Positions 46,797 through 59,061 of a stretch of 64,000 nt of DNA are shown here, in pieces. Position numbers and translations under genes: made by a program. Each line of letters starts with the position of its first letter. The first letter of the stretch is position 1. The notes beneath the pieces are model-generated. The model was not told the DNA's origin. It did not search any database and worked only from the letters and a program-made list of their open reading frames with translations. Source of the stretch: Shinisaurus crocodilurus (lineage: Eukaryota; Chordata; Lepidosauria; Squamata; Shinisauridae); NCBI GenBank assembly GCA_021292165.1, contig JAHFWL010000271.1, forward strand, positions 62,001-126,000, written 5' to 3'.

Positions 46797-48651
46797 GAAC
46801 ATTGGAAAAATGTCAGCAGTGGTTTCCAATCCATATGTACATGCCAAACAAAACCATTTCTGAAGGACACTCTACATTACTCCATACCCGGATCCACTGC
46901 CCTAAAGCTGAGGTGAGCAACACTAACAACATTTTGTAATCCACTACCTCAATCTCAAACCACGGTAGACCACATTGCCACCACTACGAAGAGTGGACTT
47001 AAAAGACTATGCTGTAGGTCACTATTATTCCCATTTTACAGATGTGGAAAAAGCATGGCCAGCAGACAGTAAGTTGCCCAGGGTGACTTTGTGAGCTTGT
47101 GGCTGAGCTAAAATTTGAATCCAGTTTAGTAGTTCATATCTTAAACGGTGAGCCCACTGTTGACTGGACTCCACACCTCACCCACATTTTGGAGAGAACT
47201 GCAAACTTGCAAACTGAAAGCCAGCTATTCAAAGTGTTGAGTGTCTATCCCTTGTGACAATCATGAAGCCACCTCCCTCTGCCCCTCTCCAGATGGATGT
47301 ACAGAGAACCGATTGGCTGGCCATTGCGGAAATCACGGAGAACAATGCTTCAACTGAAAACAAAACCAACAAGTTGATGTTTTTAAAGAAGAAGAAAAAA
47401 GGTGCTGAGTAAACTTTAATCATGCCAGATGTCTGGAAAATATGTTTTTTATGAAGTCAAAAGCCTGCTCACAGCATAGGTGGAGTGAAAATCGACACTG
47501 GAGTCTTGTGTCATAGAGAAGGCAAAGGCAGGGTGAAGTACAGCTCACCCCCGAGCCGCAAAACTGGCAACTGATCCTGGAAGGTGGGATGTCTGTACTC
47601 CACCTTAGACTCCAACTCCTAGACTGCACTGGCTCACTTAACTACTGCACTGCACTCTTACCTCTGACCAAGGTGCATGTTTAAGCTGAGAGACCCAAGA
47701 ACCAAGAATAACGGACAAGTCTCTCGTACAGCAGAACTCAAAGCAGTTTAGAGGACCAAAGCCAATGGAGAATTCAAGTTGGCCAACAGGAAATAATAAA
47801 ATCCCCTCACTGTCAGGACCACGTAATTATGGTGCAGCCTTCCCCAGGGAAGCAGGGAAAGCCCTACTAGCCAGATCATTTTAAAAATAGACAGTGGAAG
47901 GCAGCGCTTGAGAACATACCACAGGGAATAATCCTGCACTGGCAAAGACTGGACACGGATGACCTAATGTGTTCCTTTCCATCTGTCTGTTTCCTAGAGG
48001 TCCAAAGTGAAATGTGCAAAGGGAGTGGGAGTGAACACCAGGGCTGGATTAAGCTAGGGGCTGTTGGAGCGGAAGCTCCAGGCCCTTAACAGAAAATAGG
48101 CCCACAATTATAGGGACACGTGGCGATTTTTCCCCCCTTCGGAGTTAGCTCTGATCGTTATCATTCAGCATAATTAATGATTTTTCAAGATTAGAAAGGC
48201 GTTCTAAGCACATCTGCATTACAGGCTTGAGGCAAGACCTAGCAAGAACTGTTGTTCTCAAATTAGCATTTCAGTAGCTTTGCATTTCAATCACTGTTAC
48301 TACATTTCCTTGTGAGAACTTCTAGCACATGGGGGGCTTGCTAGGGTCTGAAATATTCAGATTTAGAAGGGACCTCTCTCTCCAGCCTCGAGCAAAAGAT
48401 CTTTCTGATTCGCAGCTCAATTGTTCAAATGCTAGTTTAACAAAAAAAAAAAAAAACAAAGCAACAAGAACAACACAATTATTCTTGGTCAAGCAAAGCT
48501 TCCTGGCTTTTTGTTGTGGCTGCTTTTTTTTTTTTTTAATAAATAATTTGGGGGAAATTGGGAAGACCCTTACTGATGAGCTGCAGGAGTTTTTGAGTTT
48601 TTGCTCTGTCAAGCGACCCCTCTCTGCCCACCCGCCTCCAAAATCTCCACC

Positions 48652-48730
48652 ATGACTTCTGCTTGCTATGGGACAAACCTCTGGGATGGTCTTTACCTGC
48701 CGCTGGTCCTGATGGCCCTCCTCTGCACAG
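48652..48730 (+). other. Possible captured leader exon (signal peptide, phase-1 donor)
   Basis: A good start context (ctccaccATGa) begins 26 codons reading MTSACYGTNLWDGLYLPLVL followed by MALLCT. This is a textbook signal peptide with a hydrophobic leucine-rich core. The exon ends CACAG|gtaagg, a strong donor, after the first base of the next codon. A phase-1 intron just after the leader is usual for Ig-superfamily and other modular secreted or membrane proteins. No second exon was recognised. I cannot name the source gene. It could be a transcribed but non-functional piece inside the hAT element. Confidence 0.5.
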
Positions 48731-48859
48731 GTAAGGTTCAAAAGTTTGACTCTTTTGATCTGCAAGTTCTCCTTCTCCTTCTCCTTTTTTTCTGTAAAAG
48801 GGCTTTCCCTCTTTTGTGAGCCAAACTGAACGTAAGGGCTGTGTGTTTGTGGGTGTGGG

Positions 48860-48918
48860 TGTCTGCCTTTTGGGGGTGTTGATCCTCCTGCCGCCTGCAA
48901 AATGTCACCTGCTTGGCT

Positions 48919-48966
<48 letters not shown>

Positions 48967-49224
48967 ACGTGCGCTTTCATGGGGAATTGTGTGGCATTTT
49001 TAGTTTTATTTTGAAAAACCCCAGAGAACAGAGTTCACCAAATATCCCTCTTGGATATTTTGGACTACAGTTCTCATTTGCCTCAGGCAGCATGGCCAGT
49101 GGCTGGGGAAGATGGTTTATGTTTATTTTAAAATGGTTGTTGTGAATGTTCTATTTATGTGAATGTGTCTGCCTTTTGGGGGTGTTGATCCTCCTGCTGC
49201 CTGCAAAATGTCACCTGCTTGGCT

Positions 49225-49282
<58 letters not shown>

Positions 49283-49430
49283 ACGTGCGCTTTCATGGGG
49301 AATTGTGTGGCATTTTAAGTTTTATTTTGAAAAACCCCAGAGAACAGAGTTCACCAAATATCCCTCTTGGATATTTTGGACTACAGTTCTCATTTGCCTC
49401 AGGCAGCATGGCCAGTGGCTGGGGAAGATG
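48860..49430. repeat. Tandem duplication with GT microsatellites
   Basis: Copy 1 spans about 48860-49114 and copy 2 about 49166-49430, nearly identical apart from the length of the GT run (48924-48965 and 49230-49281). They are separated by about 50 bp of AT-rich sequence. The unit also includes an 'actacagttctcatttgcc' segment. Confidence 0.92.
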
Positions 49431-49889
49431 GGAGCTGGGGCCCCAAACATTTGGAAGGGCCCCGGTTGGGGAAGACTGCCCTAGAGGTTAAAAAACGTGG
49501 GGGTACTTATCATCAACGATATGTGATGAACGGGTTTATTGAGTTAACAAGCTTATTGTTTACAAAAAAAGAAATATTTTCAATATGTTTCTGTTTTGGC
49601 ACTTTAATGGTAATTAAAATATTTAATTTGTTTTAATATAAAATTGCGTCTTCATTTTATTTATTTCCATAAAAAGGCCCACCAAAATCCTCAGCACCAG
49701 GCCCATAATGCTCTTAATCCGGCCCTGGTGAACACATCGACTAAAGGAGAAGATCACGGTAAGCCTACACAGGAAGATGGAATCTTTATCTACAGGACAG
49801 GGGTGGGTGGGGACACTCCCCCCCTTTCTGTCAAGGGCTGCATTCCTTCAGGGGTAATCTGTCAGGGGCTACATACTGGTGGTGGTTAC

Positions 49890-49960
49890 AGAGGTTACAC
49901 ATACATACATAGGTTACACATATATACATACATACATAGGTTACACATACAGACGTTACA
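49890..49960. repeat. Minisatellite (TACATACATAGGTTACA)n
   Basis: Imperfect short tandem units of 'cataggttacacata'. A LINE-A 3' fragment begins immediately after it. Confidence 0.8.
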
Positions 49961-50146
49961 CATCTGGTAACCTGTGTCCTCACTGTGGGAAGCTGTGTGG
50001 ATCTAGAATTGGCCTCCACAGTCACTTACGGACCCATTGCTAGAGTCTACACAATTTTTTAGAATGTCCTCCTTTTATAATTTTCTTTTTGTAATTTTAT
50101 CCTGGAAGACAATCTTACTCGGTCACGAGTGATCGCCTACTGACTG
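49961..50146 (+). mobile_element. LINE-A 3' fragment
   Basis: It matches 14447-14637: 'catctggtaacctgtgtcc', the zinc-finger coding end, and the terminal 'ggtcacgagtgatcgcct'. It is a severely 5'-truncated copy of about 186 bp. Confidence 0.85.
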
Positions 50147-50746
50147 GTGGTGGGTGGGACCAGAGCCAGTGGGACCACTCCCCCTTTCTCACTGAAACTC
50201 TCTTTCTGCCAGCCCCTTTCCTCTCACTCTCTTTGTCTCTTTCTTCCACCTTTCCTTTCCCTTCCTTTCCTTTTTTCTTTCTCTGTCCACCCGGACGGTT
50301 GCCCGGGGGAGGCGGGGGACAGATCTGAACTGATCTGAACTTTCCAAGCCCTCCACTTCTCCATCCACTTTGGCTCCCCCCCGCCACTTTCCCCCTCCCA
50401 CTCGCCTTCTCTTCCCCCTGAGCTACATGATGGTCACCCTTGTTATAGAACAAAACTGGGAATGTGTGGAGGTGGGTTGGTGTGTATCTGTGGGAGCAGG
50501 GAGGAGAGATTCCACAGAACAAGGGGAGAGGTTTTTTATACAACAGTAATTCCTCTGGATTCTGCTGCTGATGCCGACTATGATAGCTCACAATGTGCCA
50601 TCTGGAAAAAACATGGAGCAATCTCACCCCCATGCAGCTTGCAGGTTTCAGGTGCATGACAATCAAAAATTCCTCTGTCTGGAATTATTGCTAAGCAACC
50701 ACATATGGTAAACTCTTTGCCATGGATGCTGCTCTAATTACATTTA

Positions 50747-51498
50747 TTTTTTTCCAAACAATCTCATATGGTGGATGCTTGTTAGCTGAGAGATCATAGA
50801 TTCATAGATCATAGGTTACAGGACTATTTTTCTTTGTATGAAAGTATGATTTGCTAAGAGGGGTCTTGTTCGTTTAAGGCAGTCTTCCCTAACCTGGCGC
50901 TGCCCAGATGTGTCAGACAACAACTCCCATCATCCCCCGCCAGCATTGCTATTGGTCATGGATCGAACGGCCCTCTGTTCCCCTGTGAGATTGCAGGATC
51001 GGGTCCCCTGCCTAGTGTAGGCAAGACACTACGCTGGAGACAAGAGAACCGGTGCATCCCCAACTACCCTCCAGCTGTCACGAGGTGGCAGACCTTTGGA
51101 GGATCCCTCACTTCACTTCACTCCCAAACCCACCCACCCCAAACAACTTATTTAGAAATGTTCACTGAGGCAGAAAATCCAAATAGCACCCCTCCTGCCC
51201 CTCCTTTTATGATTTTCTTTTTGTAATTTTATCCTGGAAGACAATCTTACTCGGTCACGAGTGATCGCCTACTGACTGGTGGTGGGTGGGACCAGAGCCA
51301 GTGGGCGGGGGATGATGGGAGTTGTTGTCCGACACATCTGGGCAGCGCCAGGTTAGGGAAGACTGCCTTAAATGAACAAGACCCCTCTTAGCAAATCATA
51401 CTTTCATACGAAGAAAAATAGTCCTGTAACCTATGATCTATGAATCTATGATCTCTCAGCTAACAAGCATCCACCATATGAGATTGTTTGGAAAAAAT
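50747..51498. repeat. Large inverted duplication with adjacent direct copy
   Basis: Arms 50747-50941 and 51304-51498 are reverse complements over about 195 bp with only a few mismatches. The right arm is immediately preceded by a 105-bp direct copy (51201-51305) of 50069-50173, which includes the LINE-A 3' end. The junction shares a GG(G) overlap. The central 50942-51200 appears unique. Confidence 0.92.
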
Positions 51499-52085
51499 TA
51501 AATATAATAAGAAACTACAGAACAGACAATTTGCTGCCTTTTTCATGGTACCCCAAACCCTGCTGCTTGAAAAGATGCTTCACCCTGCCAAATGGTAGGG
51601 CAAGCAATGCTCACATACCACAGTGATCTGCCACTGCTGACAACAAACTTTGCCTGGTCATAAATACATTCCTGACATAACTAGCATAATATGACTAGCA
51701 GATGAACGGCAATGGTGAAAACAGCTCATCTGTACTGTATTGGGCTGATAAATAAAATGTATGCCCTGGCCCTGCGAGACCCGAGCTCAAGACTGAAATC
51801 ACTCAGTGTGCGCCAATGGATAATGCTGGGCAGTCCTGGCCTCTCGGCGTTCGCTCCACATCAATAAAATGTGAATAATTGCCGTACAGTCGCCGTATAG
51901 TCGAACAAGATAAACATTATAAAACCCTTTGCTCGTGAAAACTGCTATCTGATCACCCGTCAATCAAAACTGCTCTTGAATGTTGGGACCAAGCAGTTTT
52001 ACAGTACAGTTATTTTGGCATTCTAAGTAAAATTAATTTTATTAGTTTTAAATACATGCACACATGAATGCACTTAAAGCAGGAG

Positions 52086-52215
52086 CAGGCAACCTGGTGC
52101 CCTCCCAGATGTTTTAGACTACAATTCCCATAATCCCTGACCATTGGCCACGCTGACTGGAGCTGATGACAGTCGAAGTCTAAAACATCTGGAGGGCACC
52201 AGGTAGACTACCTCT
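52086..52215. mobile_element. hAT-type palindromic MITE
   Basis: Inverted arms around 'cctggtgccctcccagatg' and its complement, containing GACTACAATTCCCATAATCC. No clear target duplication is visible. Confidence 0.6.
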
Positions 52216-53184
52216 GAAAATAATAAGGAGGCTAGCGATGTAATTATGGAAGGTTCCTTTTCCCTCTCGCTTTTTTTGTCCAATTAACTCTGAAATTGTA
52301 AATACATTGACTAGGTATCAATATGAGTACACAAGGATTTGGTCATCCTGTTTCTTTCTAATGATTCCCTGTCTGATTGCTCCAGGCGTGTACTATTAAA
52401 GACAGCAGGAAATAATTAGCCATGTTTTTCTTTCAGGGCAATACCCATTCCCACCAGCATTCCCAGTACTGGAAAGCAAAAGATGACAAGCGTTGCGCTT
52501 TTAAAACAGGCTGTGATGCCAAGCCCGTGTCATGTGTATTCTATTAGACCCAAGTCTGAATAGAAGACTTTGTTTTCCACTTCAAAGGACCCATCCCAAT
52601 CTCGCGCTCTTCCCTTATGAATAACAAATTGGAAATAAATCTTCTGGCTGAGGCACATGGAAACTCGTACAATCTGGGCCCTGCCTGGCTTCCTAGGTCA
52701 CTTGTATGCTAAGCTGTGTTTATTTTTTAAAAAAACAAGTAGTTTGAGAAATACCAACATGGGACCTAAATCGAAGTACAAGCACACTTCTGCACTCCAT
52801 AAAATACGCTTAGTGCACGCTCAAGGAACATACAGTCAAAACTCAAAACCCAGTTTGCACTCTTCTCACACACCCCGAGACAATATCTAGTTTTACACTA
52901 ACTGCCTTAGCTTCTTTTTTCATCCACCTGCCATAATTATTCCTATTATAATTCACTGCCCATTCAACCTCTATTTACCCCTCCCCATATTTCAATGCTA
53001 ATTCTATCCCTCATTCTCTTCGAAAGAGAAAGGGAATCATTGAAGATGTTGTATTGGATAAGGATATCACTTAACTATTTCTGGGGAGGAAAAAATAACT
53101 GCACTGAGTTCTGTTTAGAAAAGAGAGTCCACAGCGCCCTGCCAATAACGCTAACCACTACCAAATCTTCTAGATCCTCTAGAG

Positions 53185-53293
53185 CAGTGTTCTCCAACCC
53201 TGGGTCCCCAGATGTATTTGGCCTACAACTGGCTGGGGCATGCTGGGAGTTGTAGGCCAAAAACATCTGGGGACTCAGGATTGGAGAACACTG
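53185..53293. mobile_element. Palindromic hAT MITE, 109 bp
   Basis: A shortened member of the 760 family with ends CAGTGTTCTCCAACC and GGAGAACACTG. The flanks CTCTAGAG (53177-53184) and CTCTAGAA (53294-53301) match at 7 of 8. Part of the left arm is deleted. Confidence 0.85.
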
Positions 53294-54455
53294 CTCTAGA
53301 ACCTGCATAACCTCTAGAACTATCTTCTCCAAGTTGGCACCCTCCAGAAGTTTTGGGTTATAACTCCCATCATCCCTAGCCATCGTCTATTGGTTAGTAC
53401 TGGACAAACTCAAGGCTTCCCACCTTTGCTTATTCTGCCTCAAACTCAGCAAAACTACCATCTTCAGTAATCAGATAACTATGCTCATTAGCCACTTGGA
53501 ATACTTGTAGCACATTGTGCCTGTGCGCTCACAGGAGAGACCGCTCTTGCATGCTTCTAAAAATAACCCGCAACGAGCAGAAACGCTCATTTCCAGAATG
53601 GGGCATGTCAGTGGAGCTTGACCAGTCCAGATCCAGGGTTATTTTTAGAAGTGTGAAAGCCCCACCATGCAAGCAATCACTCCTGCGAGTGCCACAGAAC
53701 CTGTGGGGGCAGAGTGGCCCCATCAGATACTGCCCATGGTAGCTTAAAAATACGTACATTTCAGGAAGGCATTGTACTTTCAGGTCAAGTCTTTCCTCGA
53801 CTCCCAGGCATCTGAAGGCATCTGATGAACTTTTTTATTCTGTATGGATGTTTTAGTTATTTTATTATGGTATTTTAATGGAAATTATTTTTGGCTATTT
53901 TATATTTTGTATGTTTTAATAGTTTTGCCGCCTTGGGTCTTTTTAAAGAGAAAGGCAACTAAGAAATACGATCATCATCATCATCATCATCTCCTCCACA
54001 GGAGAAAATATTTAGATTCTGGGCACAAACAAATCAAGGGATTTTCCATGTAATATAAAGATGGCATGAAGACAACTGGAAACAAACACCTCAGGTCTCC
54101 TCATCTCCCCTCAGACTTTCCCAACAAAAGCACATTTTGGCAATTTTGGCAGTTTCCAGCCAACAAAAGAGGTGGCCCTTGAGGGGGTAGGCAACTGCAG
54201 GAGGTCCGACGGCCATTTTGACTCATCCTTGCAGGGACAGAAGGAGAATCGGGAGGGGGGGGGGGAGAACCCTTCCGCCTGCCAGATAATCTAGTTTGTG
54301 GAGTTCCACTCTGTGTATCACTGGATCGAACCCATCAGCTGCTGTTTTAGATTGCATTGTTTTTAATTGGCATTGCTTTATGATTCAGAAACTTGCTTGG
54401 CCTCCCTCCAAAGTGTTTGGGCAGGCTTCAGCTAGTTTAAATATGAGGGAGGGTT

Positions 54456-54563
54456 ACATAGTAAGAGCCCTGCTGGATCAGACCAAGGGCCTACCTAGTC
54501 CAGCATCCTGTTTCCCACAGTGGCCAACCAGCTGCCTCTGGGAAGCCCACAAGCAGGACATAA
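54456..54563. mobile_element. LINE-like repeat fragment ('ggatcagaccaagg' family)
   Basis: It matches 41930-42025 of the longest copy. A second fragment in opposite orientation lies at 54938-55105, on the other side of the hAT element at 54795. Confidence 0.6.
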
Positions 54564-54794
54564 AAGGGTTATTGTGAAGGATACATGGAATATGTTACAC
54601 TCTTTCAAAGCTTCTGCCAGGCTTCAGATCAGGCCTCTGTATTTCTCACACCCAACTGGGCCAAACACTGCTTACAGGCTGCTCTCAGCTTCTGCTTACT
54701 AGCAGGACTCTGTTCTGTATTTCTAAGAAAATAGGTGCTGACGTGCCTGCTTCTCTGGAAGCCCCACCCTCTAATCTCAGATGATTATCCAGAG

Positions 54795-54929
54795 CAGTGT
54801 TTCTCAACCTTGGGTTCCCAGATGTTTTTGGCCTACAACTCCCAGCATGCCCCAGCCAGCTATGCTGGCTGGGGCATGCTGGGAGTTGTAGGCCAAAAAC
54901 ATCTGGGGACCCAAGGTTGAGAAACACTG
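54795..54929. mobile_element. Palindromic hAT MITE, 135 bp
   Basis: It differs at one base from 760-894 and has an exact 8-bp duplication ATCCAGAG (54787-54794 and 54930-54937). Confidence 0.93.
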
Positions 54930-55383
54930 ATCCAGAGGAACAGAGGGTTGCCAGGGTACATGGGCGGGAGGGTGCTGTTGCACTCATGTCCTGCTTGTGG
55001 GTTTCCCAGGGGCAGCTGGTTGGCCAATGTGTGAACAGAATGCTGGACTGAATGGACCCTTGGTCTGATCCAGCAAGGCTCTTCTTAAGCTCTTATGAGA
55101 GGCTCTCACTCCATGGCGGAACACCAGGCTTTGCACACAGAAGGCCCCAGGCTCAATCCCTGGCATCAGTGATGCAGACACAAGGCCATTTTAGACCTTG
55201 GACTAAATGGTCTTATGCGGACCCCCTTTAGACAGCTGTGTGTATTACTCCAGTTGTGAAGCACAGAACTAACATTTCTCTCCCTCCCACCACCGCCAGC
55301 TCCACAACCACCATTCCATGCTTTATAACTGCTTCTACATTCCTGATATGTTAGAATGATTTCCAAGAATGATAAAAATAAAA

Positions 55384-56050
55384 TTTTATTTATTTATTTA
55401 TTTATTTTCTATACCGCCCAATAGCCGAAGCTCTCTGGGCAGTTTACAACAATTCATAAAAATGCAATAAAAATACAATATAAAATACAAACAATAAAAC
55501 ATCATTAACAATTCACTCGTAAAATTTAAAAACCGAATTTAAAAATGACTTCAAGAACTAAGAACAAGTACGGTATATAAAAACTAGACCTATGAAAAAG
55601 CTGACATAACTGCTGCCCCCAATGTATTATTTAGAGCTGTTAAATGCCTCGGTACAGAGGACATTCTTGACCTGGAGACAGTAGAGTTGGCACCAGGCAG
55701 GCCTCAGTGGGGAGCTTGTTCCATAACTGGGGGGCTACTACAGAAAAGGCCCTCCCCCTTGTTGCCGCCTTCCGAGCCTCCCTTGGAGGTGGCAGTCAGA
55801 GGAAGGCCCCAGATGTTGAGCGTAGTGTCCGGGTAGATTGTGGTTGGGAGAGGCGTTCCGTCAAGTATTGGGGTCCCAAGCCGTGTAGGGCTTTATAGGT
55901 TAAGACCAGCACCTTGAATCGGGCTCAGAAGCATATAGGCAGCCAGTGCAAGCGGGCCAGAATTGGTGTTAAATGTTTGGACCTTCTGGTTATTAGACTG
56001 GCTGCCGCATTTTGTGCAAGCTGCAGCTTCTGAGCATGTGCAGTTTTGCA
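55384..56050 (-). mobile_element. LINE-type 3' region
   Basis: It starts on + with (TTTA)n and TATACCGCCCAATAGCCGAA, the same 3' end as 21523-21605. It continues through about 600 bp of a widespread repeat ('cagtggggagcttgttcc', 'gggctttataggttaag'). It is non-coding here. Confidence 0.6.
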
Positions 56051-57978
56051 TTTTAAGCTCCCTTAAATCACAGCACCATCGTGACTACAGGAATACAACG
56101 GGAGTGAGCTTCTGATGCCCTCATCACCTGCTGCTCTTTGGGTGGTCACCTTGGGACTCCCTGGGCTGTGGGGCCCTGGACTTTTGGTCCAAGGATCTAG
56201 TCCTGGCTGCACCATGGCCTGGCATCTCCAGTTAAAGAGTCCTCACCCTGGAAAGCCACGACCAGTCAGATTAGACGGTACTGTGTTGTTTGAGCCAACC
56301 GGCTGACTCAATAGGGCAGTTCGCTCAACCCTGCTTCACATACTGAAAGAGTACATGGGTGGGGGTTGCACTGCATGGCCCCACCTGGCCGTGTATTCAG
56401 CAGCCATGTGATGGGGCCCTACCTGGGCCAATTAGGATCCCCCCCCCATGCAGTAGAATCTCTCCACACGGCCAGTATGTACTTTGGCGGCAGGGCGACA
56501 CAGCGTGGCCCCATCACCTCCTCATGCATTCTTCTGTGTGTGTGTGTGTGGGGGGGGTTTGACTGAATCTATATGGCACAATTATATTTTCAACAGCATT
56601 CTGCACATGCTCAAAGGCACCATCTTCTTTATTATGAACCTATTACAGGGCTCACCTAGGCTTTCAGCTTCAACGATTACTGGATGAGCCTCTACCAGGG
56701 ATCATTTAAGGCAGGGATCATTTAAGGAACATGTGGCCCTCGAGATGTCATTGGACTGCAACTCCCGTGCTTCCTCACCACTGGCTATGCTGGCTAATGC
56801 AGTCCAACAACATCAGGAGGGCTACACATCCCCCCCCCCCAGTTTAAAGAGAGTTAATCCTGCTATTGCAAAGAGTGGGATTGATATCCTCATGAGATCT
56901 CCTCGAACTTATGCCTACTTTCCTCCCTAATTGTGCTGTATGCTGGAAAGCGTTTCCAATGTGCCCTATGTAGAAATTTTTGTCTTCTGGATAAAGTTGC
57001 AAACAGAAAAACAATAGTACCTACCAAGAATTCCTGATCAGGAGGGAAGAACTTATCTGCCTGTGCTGCAGTACTATCTGAACTGGTATTCTAAGTACAG
57101 AAGTACTCCAGAGGCAGTAACAAGCTTTGGAGCGGAGAATGCTTTCAGTGCATATTTAGAATGAGGCATGTACAAAACTCTCTAGAAATAGGATCGCTTC
57201 CCATTCTAAAAACAGGACTGAAAGCAGCGAAGAAACTCCATGTGGACCCGTCCTCGGGGAGCCTGTTTCCAATATGCTTCCTCTTTCCAAACTCTTGAGC
57301 ATTTTCAAAGGGTGTTTTAACACGGCCAGTAATGCATTTCCTTTCCCTTCACTGTTCCAAGCATACAGCAACTTACAGATGGTGCACAAGAATGTCTTTG
57401 ACAGCATTTTAAAGCCACTGTGAATAACTGTTATTGTGACACTAATAAAGTGAGGGTTTGTTTGCTGAACAGCTGTGGCTATATTGTTCGGAGGGGTGGT
57501 GGTGGTAAAGCAGCCATTAGGCAAATGGAATGTGCACTCCCCATTGGATGGAAGTGACATCATCTGCCTTGAAACAGTGCACTAGAAATCTGGTTTCCGT
57601 GAAAGAGCACCTAAGCAAATGGCAGACACGTTAGTGTAACTGGGACGATTAGTGCTTAATCCCCCAAAGAAGCAGAGTCGTTACACCAAGATGGAGAAGG
57701 GAATGGTAGAATGCTTACTGCACAGCTTGCAAGGAAATGGGTTTAAGGCTTTGTCTGGGTTTCATCTACCCTGAGCTTAAACACCACTGAGAAAAGTAAG
57801 AAGAGAAATGGAAAGCTAAACTGGGGGGCGGGGGGGGGGGAGGAAAGGCAAAAAAACAGACAGAAGAAAGAGAGAGAAGGAAAGAATAGAGGAGAAAGTT
57901 CACTTTCTGGGAACTCAGTGAAAATCATTTTTTGGGAATAGTGGTATTGCCAAGAGCACAATATTTATTTATTTATTT

Positions 57979-57983
<5 letters not shown>

Positions 57984-58034
<51 letters not shown>

Positions 58035-58041
58035 GTGTGTG
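57984..58041. repeat. (GT)n microsatellite
   Basis: A long dinucleotide run with a few GTAT interruptions. Confidence 0.95.
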
Positions 58042-58170
58042 TGCACATGCGCCCCATGAGCTGTCAGAGATACAAAATGCTAAACCCTGAAAATCAATGG
58101 TTCAATGATTAATAGAATTAACAACTGATTTTTTAAAAAATAAAAAAAGCATCACTGCAAAACGTTAGAG

Positions 58171-58305
58171 CAGGGGAGGCAACTTGTGACCCTCCAGATG
58201 TTTTGGCCTATAACTCACATCAGCCCTAGCCAGTATAGCCAATGGTGAAAGATGATGGGATTTGTAGGCCAAAACATCTGGAGGACCAAAAGTTGCCTGC
58301 CCCAG
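58171..58305. mobile_element. hAT MITE, 135 bp
   Basis: The ends CAGGGGAGGCAACTTGTG and its inverse surround 'gatgttttggcctataactc' arms. The flanks CGTTAGAG and CTTTAGGG are weakly similar. Related to 44598-44732. Confidence 0.72.
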
Positions 58306-58895
58306 CTTTAGGGGAACTTGTCTGTGACACTGGAACTTCTCAGAACGATTGTTTATATTATTAATTAGGGAAGAGGTTGTGATGCACTGTAACCAACCAT
58401 TTTCAAGCATCAAACTGTTGGACCATGGAGGAAAGAAGGAAGAGCAATGGGCTGATGATGCTACTGAGTAGGTTTATGTCAGGAATCAGGAAAAACTGCT
58501 GGGCAGCCCAATCCTATGCAAGCAAGTTTAATCAAAGGTATTTCTCACTGTACTCAGGGAGTTTACACTCATTCCAGGTAACTGTGCAGAGGATTGTAGA
58601 GTAAGGATATCTGGGCTATTCAGTCAAATTACGAACTGCCTTCCCTCCCTGAAAGTGTTTACGGTCTGCTTCTACATTATGTTATTAAATTAATTACTGG
58701 TTTTTTAATGAATCGCTTCCATTAAAAATAAATTTCTAAGCCATAAACAAATACAGTATGAAACCAGTATTACAAACAGAATATACTGTATAAAAACAAA
58801 GTTTTATACAGTATAATAAAAAACAGTATAAAACTTAGAGGAGACAATAGCATGACAGCAAGGAAAGAGCACCATTTTTTGGCAGAAAGGCAAGA

Positions 58896-58927
<32 letters not shown>

Positions 58928-58929
58928 AT

Positions 58930-59061
58930 GGCACAATCTTATGCATGTTCAGGCAGAAAAAAAGTCCTACAACTCCCAGCGTTCCCCAGCAGCATGGCTA
59001 GATAGAGAATGCTGGGAGCTGTAGGACTTTTTTCTGTCTAAACATGTATAGGATTGTGCCC
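58930..59061. mobile_element. Palindromic MITE, GGGCACAATCC family
   Basis: Inverted arms ('gtcctacaactcccagcgttc') end in GGCACAATC and GATTGTGCCC. It sits at an (AAAT)n run, so the apparent TAAATAAA duplication is not conclusive. Confidence 0.7.

Larger units (their letters stand above)
48039..49727 (+). mobile_element. Non-autonomous hAT element carrying a signal-peptide exon, 1.69 kb
   Basis: The ends CAGGGCTGGATTAAG...CTTAATCCGGCCCTG are flanked by an exact 8-bp duplication GTGAACAC (48031-48038 and 49728-49735). It lies antisense to the host gene in an SLC25A26 intron. No transposase is visible. The interior holds a leader-type exon with a consensus donor (48652-48730) and a tandem duplication containing GT microsatellites (48860-49430). 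The exon-like part suggests capture of a host-gene 5' end. The alternative is an old retained gene on which the element boundaries fall by chance, which the exact duplication makes unlikely. Confidence 0.88.

Noticed and set aside
57156..57563. 135-codon minus-strand frame tested as a further SLC25A26 exon
   Set aside because: None of the carrier motifs (Px[DE]xx[KR], RVPSEVV, LREIPFS) are present and splice sites do not fit.
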